From positions 1 to 64,000 of the forward strand of contig CAJTNC010000005.1 of assembly GCA_910577955.1 (NCBI GenBank): a stretch of DNA of 64,000 nt, given 5' to 3'. This document shows, in pieces, positions 42,860-50,634 of this stretch. Source of the DNA: an uncultured Lachnospiraceae bacterium. GTDB taxonomy: Bacteria; Bacillota; Clostridia; Lachnospirales; Lachnospiraceae. The notes below the pieces were generated by a model. It saw only the letters and a program-made list of their open reading frames with translations, was not told the origin of the DNA and did not search any database. A program made the position numbers and the translations under genes. The first letter of the stretch is position 1, and each line of letters opens with the position of its first letter.

Positions 42860-43840
42860 CTATTTTTCAAAGGGGTATACAACGCCCCACTCCTCTCTCA
42901 AGCTGTCCATAAACTCCATCACGCGGATCGTCTCCTGATGAGGCATCTGCGGACACTCTAACGCTCCCTTTTTCAGAGCCTGCATACATGCCGACACCTC
43001 ATACTCATACCCCGTGATCTGCTTAGGCGCTTTCTTATGGAGCACCTTCTTCCTGTTGCTGTCATAAACCGTGAAACTTTCGTAATTGTTAATGTTCTCA
43101 ATCACGATAAATCCTGCCGTCCCCTGAATGATACCTTTTCTGTCTCCTACACAGCACTGGGAAGCCGTCAGGCACGCCACTTTTCCGTCCCCGTACTGAA
43201 TCGTGATCGTCTCCTGCCTGTCCACTCCCGTCTCCGTATAGGTACAGAAAGAAGAAACCTTTGCGATATTCGTTCCGAAAAAGATGGATGCAAAGTTGAT
43301 CGGATAAACCCCCAGATCTAAGAGACTGCCGCCGGCCAAAGCCGGATCGCTCATTCTCTGCACATGTTCAAGCGGATAACTCAAATTGGCGGAAAGGAAC
43401 ATCGGTCTGCCGATCATTCCCTGTTCCAACACCTCTTTTATCATATCCACCATAGGCATGTATCGTGTCCAGATTGCTTCCGTGATAAATACCTTTTCCT
43501 GTTCCGCATAGGCCAACACTTCCTTCGCCTGTTTCGCATTAGCCGTAAATGCCTTCTCGCACAACACCGGTTTTTTATATTTGATACAGAGCATGGCGTT
43601 ATCGCGGTGTTCCGAATGGGGTGTGGCAATATAAACTAGATCCACTTTATCATCCTGCAGCATCTCCTCATAAGAGCCGTAAGCCTTCTTAACTCCGTAC
43701 TGTTTTGCAAAGACCTCCGCTTTCTCCTTTGTTCTGGAGGCGATCGCGTAAAGCGCCACACCTTTCATACCCTTTACCGTCTTTGCCATCGTGCCGGCGA
43801 TGTTGCCCGCCCCCATAATTCCGATACGCATTCTGCTCAT
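42860..43840 (-). CDS. Gfo/Idh/MocA family oxidoreductase
   Basis: The 326-residue NAD(P)-dependent dehydrogenase has the N-terminal Rossmann motif GIMGAGNIAGTMAKT, the family CEKAFTANAKQAKE segment with the EK motif, and the C-terminal domain with GGSLLDLGVYPINF, which places the conserved Asp and Tyr. It resembles dihydrodiol/sugar dehydrogenase members of the family; the substrate cannot be told. It follows the SH3 protein gene after 12 bases. Confidence 0.92.
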   Translation of the reverse strand: MSRMRIGIMGAGNIAGTMAKTVKGMKGVALYAIASRTKEKAEVFAKQYGVKKAYGSYEEMLQDDKVDLVYIATPHSEHRDNAMLCIKYKKPVLCEKAFTANAKQAKEVLAYAEQEKVFITEAIWTRYMPMVDMIKEVLEQGMIGRPMFLSANLSYPLEHVQRMSDPALAGGSLLDLGVYPINFASIFFGTNIAKVSSFCTYTETGVDRQETITIQYGDGKVACLTASQCCVGDRKGIIQGTAGFIVIENINNYESFTVYDSNRKKVLHKKAPKQITGYEYEVSACMQALKKGALECPQMPHQETIRVMEFMDSLREEWGVVYPFEK

Positions 43841-43852
43841 ATTTTCCCCCTG

Positions 43853-45115
43853 CTATTCCAAAAATTCACTCTTTATGTAGGCAGTCTGACCGTTATATTT
43901 TACTTTTGACCAACCGTCCGCCTGATTCATGATCAGTTCCAGCTGATCGCCCTGATAAACCATTCCCAGTTTCTCTCCGGTTTCGCTGGCAGACTTTCTG
44001 ACGTTTACTGTCGTCTTCGCAGTCACTTTGCCGTTGCTGCCGGGAAGTTCACCGGCAACCGCTGTCTCCTGCGGAGGTGTTTCCGCGGCTGTGTCCTGCG
44101 GAGGCGTTTCCTGTCCCTCTGCAGGCGCTTCCGCCGTCACTTCCAGAAATTCAGTCTTGATAAAAAATTCATTCGTACCGTCCGTTAATTTCGTCCAGCC
44201 GTTTGCGCGCTGTTCTATTACTTTAAACGTATCTCCGATCTGTGCCTTTCCGACCTTGTCCGCCTTCTCACTGTCGGAACTTCTCATATTCACAACAGTG
44301 GTAGTCTTTACCTCCGTGGGAACGTTCTCCGGCTGCGCCTCTTCCTCAGGCGCTTCCTCCGTCTCCTCGGGCTGTTCAGCCTCCTGTCTTGCCAACAGGA
44401 CTTCCTGTATCCCTTTCGTGATGGAAGCTTTTACATTCTTGTAGGCCTGTGCCGCCTCAGATCCGGCCACCGTCATCTGATTAAATTCGGCGTTCACTTT
44501 ATTGTTCAGATCCACCACGTCGTCCTGCATATGGATCGCCTTAATATAGTCCGCTTCCTCTCTATCTACTTCTTTTTCTTTGTTGATGTAATAATTTCCG
44601 GCCTCGTTCCTGCAGATGAAAAAAGAGTTTAAACCGGGCACCGTCTCATCATCGTAGCCCACGATCTGCACATCGACAACGGCATATGCCACATAGGAAT
44701 CCTTTCTGGGACCGGGTTTTGTATAAATATTGATGGTCGGGCACGCCTGCACATATTTGGCGTACTCATTAAAATAGATCAGGAACTCATCCGTCAGAGG
44801 ACTCACGATCTCTGTCAGTACATCAGTATTTTTCTCTTCCAACGCCCTGTAATACTTCGTGATCAGTTCATTCACTTCCGGATATGCATTCTCCTCCAGC
44901 AAAACATCGGGCACTGCAAGCCCTGTCTGCACTGTCTCTTCCTCCGCCGTGCCCAAAGCGTTCGCCTGTACTTCCTCATTCTTTTCATTTTTCCGGTTAG
45001 CCGCCAACCCGATTCCGAAAGTAATCAAAAGCGCAATCGCCAACACCACCGGAAACACGATCTTTTTGTGTTCCAAAATTATATCTTTCAGTTTTTCTAT
45101 CATTTCTCCTAACAA
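43853..45115 (-). CDS. Membrane-anchored protein with two bacterial SH3 domains
   Basis: The 420-residue protein has a membrane segment at about residues 18-36, an extracytoplasmic region of about 220 residues (with VNELITKYYRALEEKNTDVL), a Glu/Pro-rich linker, and two bacterial SH3 (SH3b) domains at about 268-325 and 366-420, both ending in IKT/SEFLE. SH3b domains often bind cell wall peptides. The TTG at 45115 has AGAGGTGA about seven bases upstream; an ATG at 45103 has AGGAG only two bases away, so the start is not certain. Confidence 0.85.
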   Translation of the reverse strand: MLGEMIEKLKDIILEHKKIVFPVVLAIALLITFGIGLAANRKNEKNEEVQANALGTAEEETVQTGLAVPDVLLEENAYPEVNELITKYYRALEEKNTDVLTEIVSPLTDEFLIYFNEYAKYVQACPTINIYTKPGPRKDSYVAYAVVDVQIVGYDDETVPGLNSFFICRNEAGNYYINKEKEVDREEADYIKAIHMQDDVVDLNNKVNAEFNQMTVAGSEAAQAYKNVKASITKGIQEVLLARQEAEQPEETEEAPEEEAQPENVPTEVKTTTVVNMRSSDSEKADKVGKAQIGDTFKVIEQRANGWTKLTDGTNEFFIKTEFLEVTAEAPAEGQETPPQDTAAETPPQETAVAGELPGSNGKVTAKTTVNVRKSASETGEKLGMVYQGDQLELIMNQADGWSKVKYNGQTAYIKSEFLE

Positions 45116-45166
45116 GTAAATTCACCTCTTGTCTGTTAATTTTCCATTACCGTGATACAAAAAAAA

Positions 45167-45238
45167 TGCACCCGGCAGGAATCGAACCTGCATTAAAGGC
45201 GTCGGAGGCCTTCGTTCTATCCGTTAGACTACGGGTGC
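45167..45238 (-). tRNA. tRNA-Arg (anticodon CCG)
   Basis: The cloverleaf reads acceptor GCACCCG/CGGGTGC, anticodon stem AAGGC/GCCTT with loop CTCCGAC (anticodon CCG, reading CGG), T arm GCAGG TTCGATT CCTGC and discriminator A. The D stem GTCT/GAAC has a C-A mismatch and a U-G pair, slightly irregular. CCA is not encoded. A run of eight T follows directly and may help end transcription. Confidence 0.93.
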
Positions 45239-45412
45239 ATGGAATGGTATGTTTCTGTAATTACCGTGAATTATTACAAAATTGTTACATCACGTTGATT
45301 ATCATATCATATCCATTCCGGTCTGTCCATACTATCCGAAAATTTTTTAATGAAATTTAAGAAATTTAAATAGGAACCGATCAAATCCTGCAAAAATTTT
45401 CAGGGAAATCAC

Positions 45413-46375
45413 TTACTTTTCATCGTAAATACTGATCTTTCCGGATTTTCTGTCATAATAGTAGACCGCGTCGGACAGTACCTCCTCCGGTGCAAGCTGC
45501 GTTTGGTTGACTTCCATCACCATCTGGAGTAAATTTCCCGAATCCTTCACCTTATCTTCCGGCAGCAGGATCACTTCATGGACGGAGCTGGGCAGAATAT
45601 AGAAATTTTTTCCCAATTTCCCGGCAAACTCCGCCAGAAGCCCTCTGTACAGCATGCAGGCTGCCCCCAGATATCTCCTGCTGTTTGTCAAGACAAGGAG
45701 CGGTATTCCGCCCATTCCTCTGTTCTGTACCTGTGCGCCCTCCAGTCCCGGAAAGTCTTCTTTCTCCTCTTCTCTCCACTCCCAGACCGGGGTTTCCTCC
45801 TCCAGCACCATTCTCGAGAGCAGTTCCTCCATGGATCTGATCGTTCCGGGCATCATTTTTTCAGCATTTGCCAGCGCATCCTGATATAATTCTTCTGCGG
45901 TTACCCCCCAGTTCTCCATGTGAGCATCCTTGATCAGGATTGCCGCCGTACCTGCAAAGGGGCTGTCCACAAGACAGTAAAATACTACCGCCATATCCAA
46001 AAAATCCTTGTGAGGCATTTCGGCTAGCATTTTTTTGTTTTTCTTTCCGTTGACAAGTTTCAGGGAAAGTCTTTTCTTTACCTTCCCGTAATCCTCAAAA
46101 AACTCCACGTCAGGCGGGAGCGCCTCCCCCTGTTCTTCATAGATCTCCAGAAAGTCTTCCAGAATATCTTCCAGATCCCTGCCCTCCAGATAATCCGTAT
46201 AAAATCCTTCCGTATATATGGTCGGTACAACTTTTTCTCCCGGCCGTCTGAGCGCAAACCCCTGCATTACCACACCGTTATTTTTCGGAACGCTCACCAT
46301 CTCTATCTCTACCGCGGCGTCAAGCCTCTCCTGTAGACCGTCTTTCATCTTCAACATAAACTGAGAATAATTCAT
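45413..46375 (-). CDS. DUF5688 family protein
   Basis: This 320-residue cytoplasmic protein resembles the DUF5688 family, which I know from Lachnospiraceae genomes, where several paralogues are usual. Typical segments are FMLKMKDGLQERLDAAVEIEMVSVPKNNGV, YTDYLEGRDLEDILEDFLEIYEE and LLVLTNSRRYLGAACMLYRGLL, and it ends with the SVHEVILLPED-type region. Function is unknown. The start at 46375 has AAAGGTGG four bases upstream; the longer in-frame start would read into the efp terminator. Confidence 0.85.
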   Translation of the reverse strand: MNYSQFMLKMKDGLQERLDAAVEIEMVSVPKNNGVVMQGFALRRPGEKVVPTIYTEGFYTDYLEGRDLEDILEDFLEIYEEQGEALPPDVEFFEDYGKVKKRLSLKLVNGKKNKKMLAEMPHKDFLDMAVVFYCLVDSPFAGTAAILIKDAHMENWGVTAEELYQDALANAEKMMPGTIRSMEELLSRMVLEEETPVWEWREEEKEDFPGLEGAQVQNRGMGGIPLLVLTNSRRYLGAACMLYRGLLAEFAGKLGKNFYILPSSVHEVILLPEDKVKDSGNLLQMVMEVNQTQLAPEEVLSDAVYYYDRKSGKISIYDEK

Positions 46376-46429
46376 AAAACCACCTTTCTTTTCTTTAGAG
46401 TTTTCATTTTTGGAAAATTTATGAGTAAA

Positions 46430-46472
46430 TATAGAAAAAGAAAAAGACAACAGGAATAACTCCCATTGTCTT
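46430..46472 (-). terminator. Rho-independent terminator of the aro-efp operon
   Basis: Minus-strand AAGACAATGGGA pairs with TCCTGTTGTCTT (46461-46472 with 46444-46455), 12 bp, loop GTTAT, then TTTCTTTTTC. It begins 28 bases after the efp stop codon. Confidence 0.92.
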
Positions 46473-46500
46473 GTCAGCTCATTTTTATAGAAATGCTCTC

Positions 46501-47058
46501 TTATACGCGGCTCAGATATTCACCGGTACGGGTATCGATCTTAATGACGTCACCCTGATTTACAAAAAGCGGAACATATACGGTAGCTCCGGTCTCCACC
46601 ATGGCAGGTTTCGTCGCGCCTGTGGCCGTATCGCCCTTAAAGCCCGGTTCCGTATCTGTGATCTCAAGTTCCACAAACAGAGGCGGTTCTACGGCAAACA
46701 CGTTCCCGTTATGGGAAAGCATCTTCACCATTTCGTTCTCTTTCACAAATTTCATGGTTTCCTTGATATCCGCAGCGCTCATCGCCATCTGTTCGTAATT
46801 TTCCGTATCCATGAAATTATACAGATCACCGTCCGCATATAAATATTGCATTTCTCTTCTGTCGATCCGCGCCTGCGGACATTTCTCCGTGGGCCTGAAA
46901 GTCTTCTCCACCACGCCGCCGCTCTTAATGTTTTTTAACTTTGTTCTAACGAAAGCCGCGCCCTTACCGGGTTTCACATGCTGGAACTCAATGATCTGAA
47001 ATACATTTCCCTCCAGCTCTATCGTTATGCCATTTCTGAAGTCACCTGCAGATATCAT
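46501..47058 (-). CDS. efp: Translation elongation factor P
   Basis: The 185-residue protein helps ribosomes through polyproline stretches. Three beta-barrel domains are present; the tip of domain I is VKPGKGAAFVR with Lys32 at the site that is modified or left bare in different bacteria. The C-terminus has the signature GATVYVPLFVNQGDVIKIDTRTGEYLSRV. The start at 47058 has AGGAGG seven bases upstream and gives the usual length; an in-frame start at 47088 is discounted. No modification genes (epmA, ymfI) are in the window. Confidence 0.97.
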   Translation of the reverse strand: MISAGDFRNGITIELEGNVFQIIEFQHVKPGKGAAFVRTKLKNIKSGGVVEKTFRPTEKCPQARIDRREMQYLYADGDLYNFMDTENYEQMAMSAADIKETMKFVKENEMVKMLSHNGNVFAVEPPLFVELEITDTEPGFKGDTATGATKPAMVETGATVYVPLFVNQGDVIKIDTRTGEYLSRV

Positions 47059-47123
47059 AAAAAATCCTCCTAAAATCTTATATAACAATCCTTTTCTCAG
47101 TTTATCCTAAAAGTCCATCTTTT

Positions 47124-47567
47124 TCAACTGTTTTCTTTAAAATTTAACAAAAAATCGATAGCCGACAGATATCCGTCCAGCCCTTCGCCGCAGATCTGCT
47201 TGTCGCATGCAGGCGCCGTGACTGATATTTTCCGGAATTCCTCTCTGGCCGTAATATCTGAAATATGCACTTCCACTTTTTTCATCGTCGTCACGGAGGC
47301 AAGGGCGTCATGGAGCGCATAGGAGTAGTGCGTATACGCGCCCGGGTTGATGATCAGCCCTTCCGTTTTGTCAAAATAAGCATCCTGTATTCTGTCGATG
47401 AGGGCGCCTTCGTGATTGCTCTGAAATACTTCGATCTCACAGTGTTCCCTCTCCCCCTTCTCCGCAATCATCTGCAACAGGGCATTATAGTCCTTTGTAC
47501 CGTAAATATCTTTCTCTCTGATTCCCAGAAAATTCAAATTAGGTCCGTTGATGATCAATATTTTCAT
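47124..47567 (-). CDS. aroQ: 3-dehydroquinate dehydratase, type II
   Basis: The 147-residue enzyme converts 3-dehydroquinate to 3-dehydroshikimate in the shikimate pathway. Features are INGPNLNFLGIREKDIYG with the catalytic Tyr loop, QSNHEGALIDRIQDA, IINPGAYTHYSYALHDAL and VEVHISDITAREEFRKIS. It overlaps aroK at an ATGA junction. Confidence 0.96.
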   Translation of the reverse strand: MKILIINGPNLNFLGIREKDIYGTKDYNALLQMIAEKGEREHCEIEVFQSNHEGALIDRIQDAYFDKTEGLIINPGAYTHYSYALHDALASVTTMKKVEVHISDITAREEFRKISVTAPACDKQICGEGLDGYLSAIDFLLNFKENS

Positions 47568-48118
47568 ATCTTTCCTCCTTTAACCGGCCGGTATCCTCTC
47601 TCCTCCACGGCGGCCACGATCTCCTCTACCACCTGCACCGTCTTCTTTCCGTCCGTCCCGATCACGATATCCGCCGCTTCCATATAACGCGCCTCTCTCT
47701 CCTGCAGAAGCTTTCGGATCTTCTCCTCCGGATCCCCGCCCTGCAAAAGCGGTCTTGCGGTATCTCCCTTTAGACGTTCACAGACCGTTTCGGCGGAAAC
47801 TTTCAGATAGACGACCATCCCCAGTTCCCGCAGCAGTCTTACATTTTCCGCCCTGAGCGGTGTTCCTCCGCCCACCGAAAAGATACGCTCTCCTCTCTCG
47901 TTTTGCAGTTCCCGTAAAAGTTCCGTCTCTCTCTCTCTGAAATAGTTTTCTCCTCTGGCTGCGAACATTTCCGGAATACTCATCCGTTCCCTCTTTTCGA
48001 TCATCTTATCCGTATCGATGAGAGGATATTGCATCCTGTAGGAAAGCCCCAAGCCGGTTGTGCTTTTGCCGCTGCCCATGAAGCCTGTCAGAACAATGCT
48101 CTTATTTTTTTTCGCCAC
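47564..48118 (-). CDS. aroK: Shikimate kinase
   Basis: The 184-residue kinase phosphorylates shikimate at O3. The P-loop GFMGSGKSTTG is near residues 13-23, the DTDKMIE motif binds Mg, FRERETELL and SVGGGTPLR form the shikimate site, and RPLL is in the lid. It overlaps aroE by 17 bases and aroQ by four. Confidence 0.95.
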   Translation of the reverse strand: MAKKNKSIVLTGFMGSGKSTTGLGLSYRMQYPLIDTDKMIEKRERMSIPEMFAARGENYFRERETELLRELQNERGERIFSVGGGTPLRAENVRLLRELGMVVYLKVSAETVCERLKGDTARPLLQGGDPEEKIRKLLQEREARYMEAADIVIGTDGKKTVQVVEEIVAAVEERGYRPVKGGKI

Positions 48119-49010
48119 TTCTCACACCCCCCAGCGCCTTTTCCATTTTCCGGTAAATCTCTGTCTCCGTCTCCCGGTCAACTTCCATATCATTCCACAG
48201 TTCCCATGCGATGATTCCCTGATACAACAGCATCTTTAAACCGTGAAATGCCTCTCCGCCATATCGCCGAACAAGCTCCATAAAACGTGTCGTCGTCGGG
48301 TTAAAAATCACGTCGTAGCCGGTCTTTACCAGTTTGTAAAAATCCTCATCCTCTATGACGGCGTGTCCCGTATCGGGAAACATCCCCACGTTGGTTGCCT
48401 GTATCGCCAAATACCGTCTGTCGTCGTCCAGTTTTCTGTACTCCTCCAAGCCGTAAGCTGCGGCAAACACCTCTCTTTTTCCGTCCCTCTCTGCAGCCGC
48501 TTCATTAACTTCTTCAGCCAATCGTTCTGCCCGCTCCCTGTTTCGGTTCAAGATACGGATATGTTTTGCCCCTTTCTCAAGCAGCAGGTAGGCAATCGCC
48601 CTTGCCACACCGCCTGCTCCAAGCAAGATAACGTCTTCCCCTGCAATCTCCACGCCGTCCGCGCACATGGCACGGTATAATCCCGGCATATCTGTGTTAT
48701 ACCCCTTAAAACCGTCCTCCGTCGGCACAAGCGTATTCACGGCGCCGATCTGTTTGGCCAGAGGATCGATCTTTCGCAAATACGGAATCACTTCGCTTTT
48801 ATAGGGAACCGTCACATTCATGCCGGCAAACCCAAAGGCCTCCGCCCCCGCTACAGCCTCTTTCAATCTCCCCGGTTTTACCGGCAGAGGCACATACACC
48901 ATATTTCTGTTGTAAAGTTCTGCCAGACTGTTATGGATCACCGGAGAAACGGAATGCTCCACCGGATAGCCGATCAGACCGCACACTTTTGTCTTTGCAT
49001 CGATCTCCAT
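48102..49010 (-). CDS. aroE: Shikimate dehydrogenase
   Basis: The 302-residue NADP-linked enzyme reduces 3-dehydroshikimate. The substrate site is IGYPVEHSVSPVIHN, the catalytic Lys is in NVTVPYK, and GAGGVARAIAYLLLEKG is the nucleotide-binding loop. NPTTTRFMELVRRYG and GLKMLLYQGIIAWELWNDM are typical of the C-terminus. It sits eight bases after yqeG. Confidence 0.96.
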   Translation of the reverse strand: MEIDAKTKVCGLIGYPVEHSVSPVIHNSLAELYNRNMVYVPLPVKPGRLKEAVAGAEAFGFAGMNVTVPYKSEVIPYLRKIDPLAKQIGAVNTLVPTEDGFKGYNTDMPGLYRAMCADGVEIAGEDVILLGAGGVARAIAYLLLEKGAKHIRILNRNRERAERLAEEVNEAAAERDGKREVFAAAYGLEEYRKLDDDRRYLAIQATNVGMFPDTGHAVIEDEDFYKLVKTGYDVIFNPTTTRFMELVRRYGGEAFHGLKMLLYQGIIAWELWNDMEVDRETETEIYRKMEKALGGVRSGEKK

Positions 49011-49018
49011 AAAATCCC

Positions 49019-49531
49019 CTATCCTTTCCCGACACTTTTTTTATAGAAATGCAGAACGATTTTTTCCAGATACCGCTTTAACACGATCTGGATCTCCTCT
49101 TTAGGATGAATCGGCTTCACTAACACCGCATAAATGCCGCTGCGTTTCGCGCCCCAGATATCGGTAAAAAGCTGATCCCCCACGAAGAGCGTGGTTTCTT
49201 TTGTCGTCCCCATTCTCTTGATCGCCCCCAGATAACCGTCCCTCTTCGGCTTGCCGGCCTTATACAGATAATCCGTCTGCACCGCTTTGGCAAAAGACCG
49301 CACTCTCGGCTCCTTATTGTTTGACAACAACATTGTCTTACAGCCCATCCTGTGCAGCCTCTCAAATAGCGCTGCCGCTCTTTGATCCGCCGGCGCATCG
49401 TGGGGCACTAACGTATTGTCGATATCAAAGATCACGCCCCGTATGCCCTTCCTGCAAAAACCTTCAAAATCAATCTCATAAGTGGAATCCAGATACTCAT
49501 CCGGATAAAACCGCTCAAAAATCCCTTTCAT
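49019..49531 (-). CDS. yqeG: YqeG family HAD-type phosphatase
   Basis: The 170-residue HAD subfamily IIIA protein has motif I FDIDNTLVPHD, motif II LLSNNKE, the Lys of AGKPKRDGYL and motif IV VGDQLFTDIWGAKRSG. In relatives such proteins dephosphorylate phosphatidylglycerophosphate or are of unknown role; assignment beyond phosphatase is not possible. The start at 49531 is supported by GGAGGGA upstream and because the terminator of nrdR occupies 49562-49590 within the longer reading frame. Confidence 0.9.
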   Translation of the reverse strand: MKGIFERFYPDEYLDSTYEIDFEGFCRKGIRGVIFDIDNTLVPHDAPADQRAAALFERLHRMGCKTMLLSNNKEPRVRSFAKAVQTDYLYKAGKPKRDGYLGAIKRMGTTKETTLFVGDQLFTDIWGAKRSGIYAVLVKPIHPKEEIQIVLKRYLEKIVLHFYKKSVGKG

Positions 49532-49561
49532 CTGTCCCTCCGCATACCGCTTATAAATCCG

Positions 49562-49590
49562 AAAAACACTCCTGCACAAGGGCAGGAGTG
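49562..49590 (-). terminator. Rho-independent terminator between nrdR and yqeG
   Basis: Minus-strand CACTCCTGC pairs with GCAGGAGTG (49582-49590 with 49567-49575), 9 bp, loop CCTTGT, then TTTTT. It ends only about 30 bases before the yqeG start, so the aro operon depends on read-through or on a promoter inside or right after the hairpin. A weak TTGTGC-18-TATAAG match overlaps it. Confidence 0.82.
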
Positions 49591-49622
49591 CCTCATTATC
49601 CGCTTATATATAGTTCATATCT

Positions 49623-50075
49623 CTACTTATCAAGCACTTTTTTCAATTCATCCATAAAGGTGTTGATATCCTTAAATTCCCGGTACACGGAAGCAAACCG
49701 GACATACGCCACCATATCAAGCTCCTTTAATCTCTCCATAACATATTCACCGATCACGCCGCTGGATATTTCTTTTTCTTCCATTTTAAAGATATCCGTC
49801 TCCACGTCGTCCACCAGCTTTTCGATCTGCCCTGCGCTGATAGGTCTTTTATGGCAGGCACGCAGCACGCCTGCTTCGATCTTCGATCGGTCGTAAGTTT
49901 CTCTGTTGTTATCTTTCTTAATAATAATGAGAGGGATCGTCTCCACTTTTTCATAAGTCGTAAAGCGCTTATCGCACTCATCACAGACGCGTCTCCTCCT
50001 GATGGAATTATTTTCCTCAGCCGGACGTGAATCGATCACCCTTGTATTCTCATGGCCGCAAAACGGACATTTCAT
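49623..50075 (-). CDS. nrdR: Transcriptional repressor NrdR
   Basis: The 150-residue repressor controls ribonucleotide reductase genes according to dATP/ATP. It has the zinc ribbon CPFCGHENTRVIDSR...CDECDKRFTTYE and an ATP-cone domain (IIIKKDNNRETYDRSKIEAGVLRACHKRPIS). The C-terminus YVRFASVYREFKDINTFMDEL is diagnostic. The start at 50075 has AGGAGG seven bases upstream. A short CCGGAT/ATCCGG hairpin (50091-50106) sits just before that site. Confidence 0.97.
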   Translation of the reverse strand: MKCPFCGHENTRVIDSRPAEENNSIRRRRVCDECDKRFTTYEKVETIPLIIIKKDNNRETYDRSKIEAGVLRACHKRPISAGQIEKLVDDVETDIFKMEEKEISSGVIGEYVMERLKELDMVAYVRFASVYREFKDINTFMDELKKVLDK

Positions 50076-50156
50076 CTGCTTTCCTCCTGCCCGGATCGTC
50101 ATCCGGATTGATCATCTCTTTCGCTGTAACGGCAAATGGATTTACCGCTTTATAGT

Positions 50157-50185
50157 AGTATAGTTTATACACTCTTTTCTGTCAA
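50157..50185 (-). promoter_or_regulatory. Sigma-A type promoter for nrdR
   Basis: Minus-strand TTGACA (50180-50185), 17-base spacer, TATACT (50157-50162), nearly perfect consensus. Repeat copy B begins about ten bases upstream of the -35 box. In the 518-base gap 50103-50620 the remainder is made of repeat copies B and C; no further gene is seen. Confidence 0.85.
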
Positions 50186-50192
50186 GAGAAAT

Positions 50193-50400
50193 GGACAATT
50201 GCAAAACTTATTGATTCTGTCGTTTTGTTGTGTAAAATATATGATCCAATGCAGGCACGTTCTCACTGCGGCTCGCCCGTAGCGGCAGTAAGTTCGAAAA
50301 TACCTCACTAACTGCCGACGGTCTCACAGCGCCTGCTTACGGATGCATAAATTTTACACAAGCAGCGCTGCAGAAAAGGGAGTTTCACAATCACTTAGAC
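50193..50400 (+). repeat. Palindromic element, copy B
   Basis: About 208 bp with imperfect terminal inverted blocks ATTGCAAAACT (left) and AGTTTCACAAT (right). The core matches copy D: GCAGGCACG, CGGCTCG/ACCGTAGCGG, then CTAACTGCCGACGGTCTC and CAGCGCCTGCTTA. Inner arms GCAGGC/GCCTGC and GGCAGTAAG/CTAACTGCC pair. The apex loop (about 50294-50312) lacks the long AT-rich hairpin of copies C and D. No clear flanking duplication was found, perhaps because copy C inserted at its edge. Confidence 0.75.
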
Positions 50401-50410
50401 AGTACAAATA

Positions 50411-50634
50411 GATACTTGAGAAATTCGCTTTCGTTTGGGTTTTGTTGTGCGGGATTTATATATCCATAAGCAGGCGCTGTGAGACCGCCGGCACTTAGCG
50501 AATGGGAAATTTTACAAATTTCACATGAGCTTAGTGTCCGCTGCGGTCGAACCGCAGTGAGAACGTACCTGCTTATGGATTATAAATCTTGCACAATTAA
50601 CACGAAATAATTTAAGTTTCTCAACTTTCCATAT
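50411..50634 (-). repeat. Palindromic element, copy C
   Basis: About 224 bp in the opposite orientation to copy B. Terminal blocks are TTGAGAAATT (left) and AGTTTCTCAA (right). The core GCAGGCGCTGTGAGACCGCCGG...CCGCAGTGAGAACGTACCTGC matches copies B and D. The apex stem is ATGGGAAATTT with AAATTTCACAT. The 10 bp AGTACAAATA flanks it perfectly (50401-50410 and 50635-50644). The right flank lies inside the last codons of the glycosyltransferase gene, so the element supplies the final codons and stop. Confidence 0.8.
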
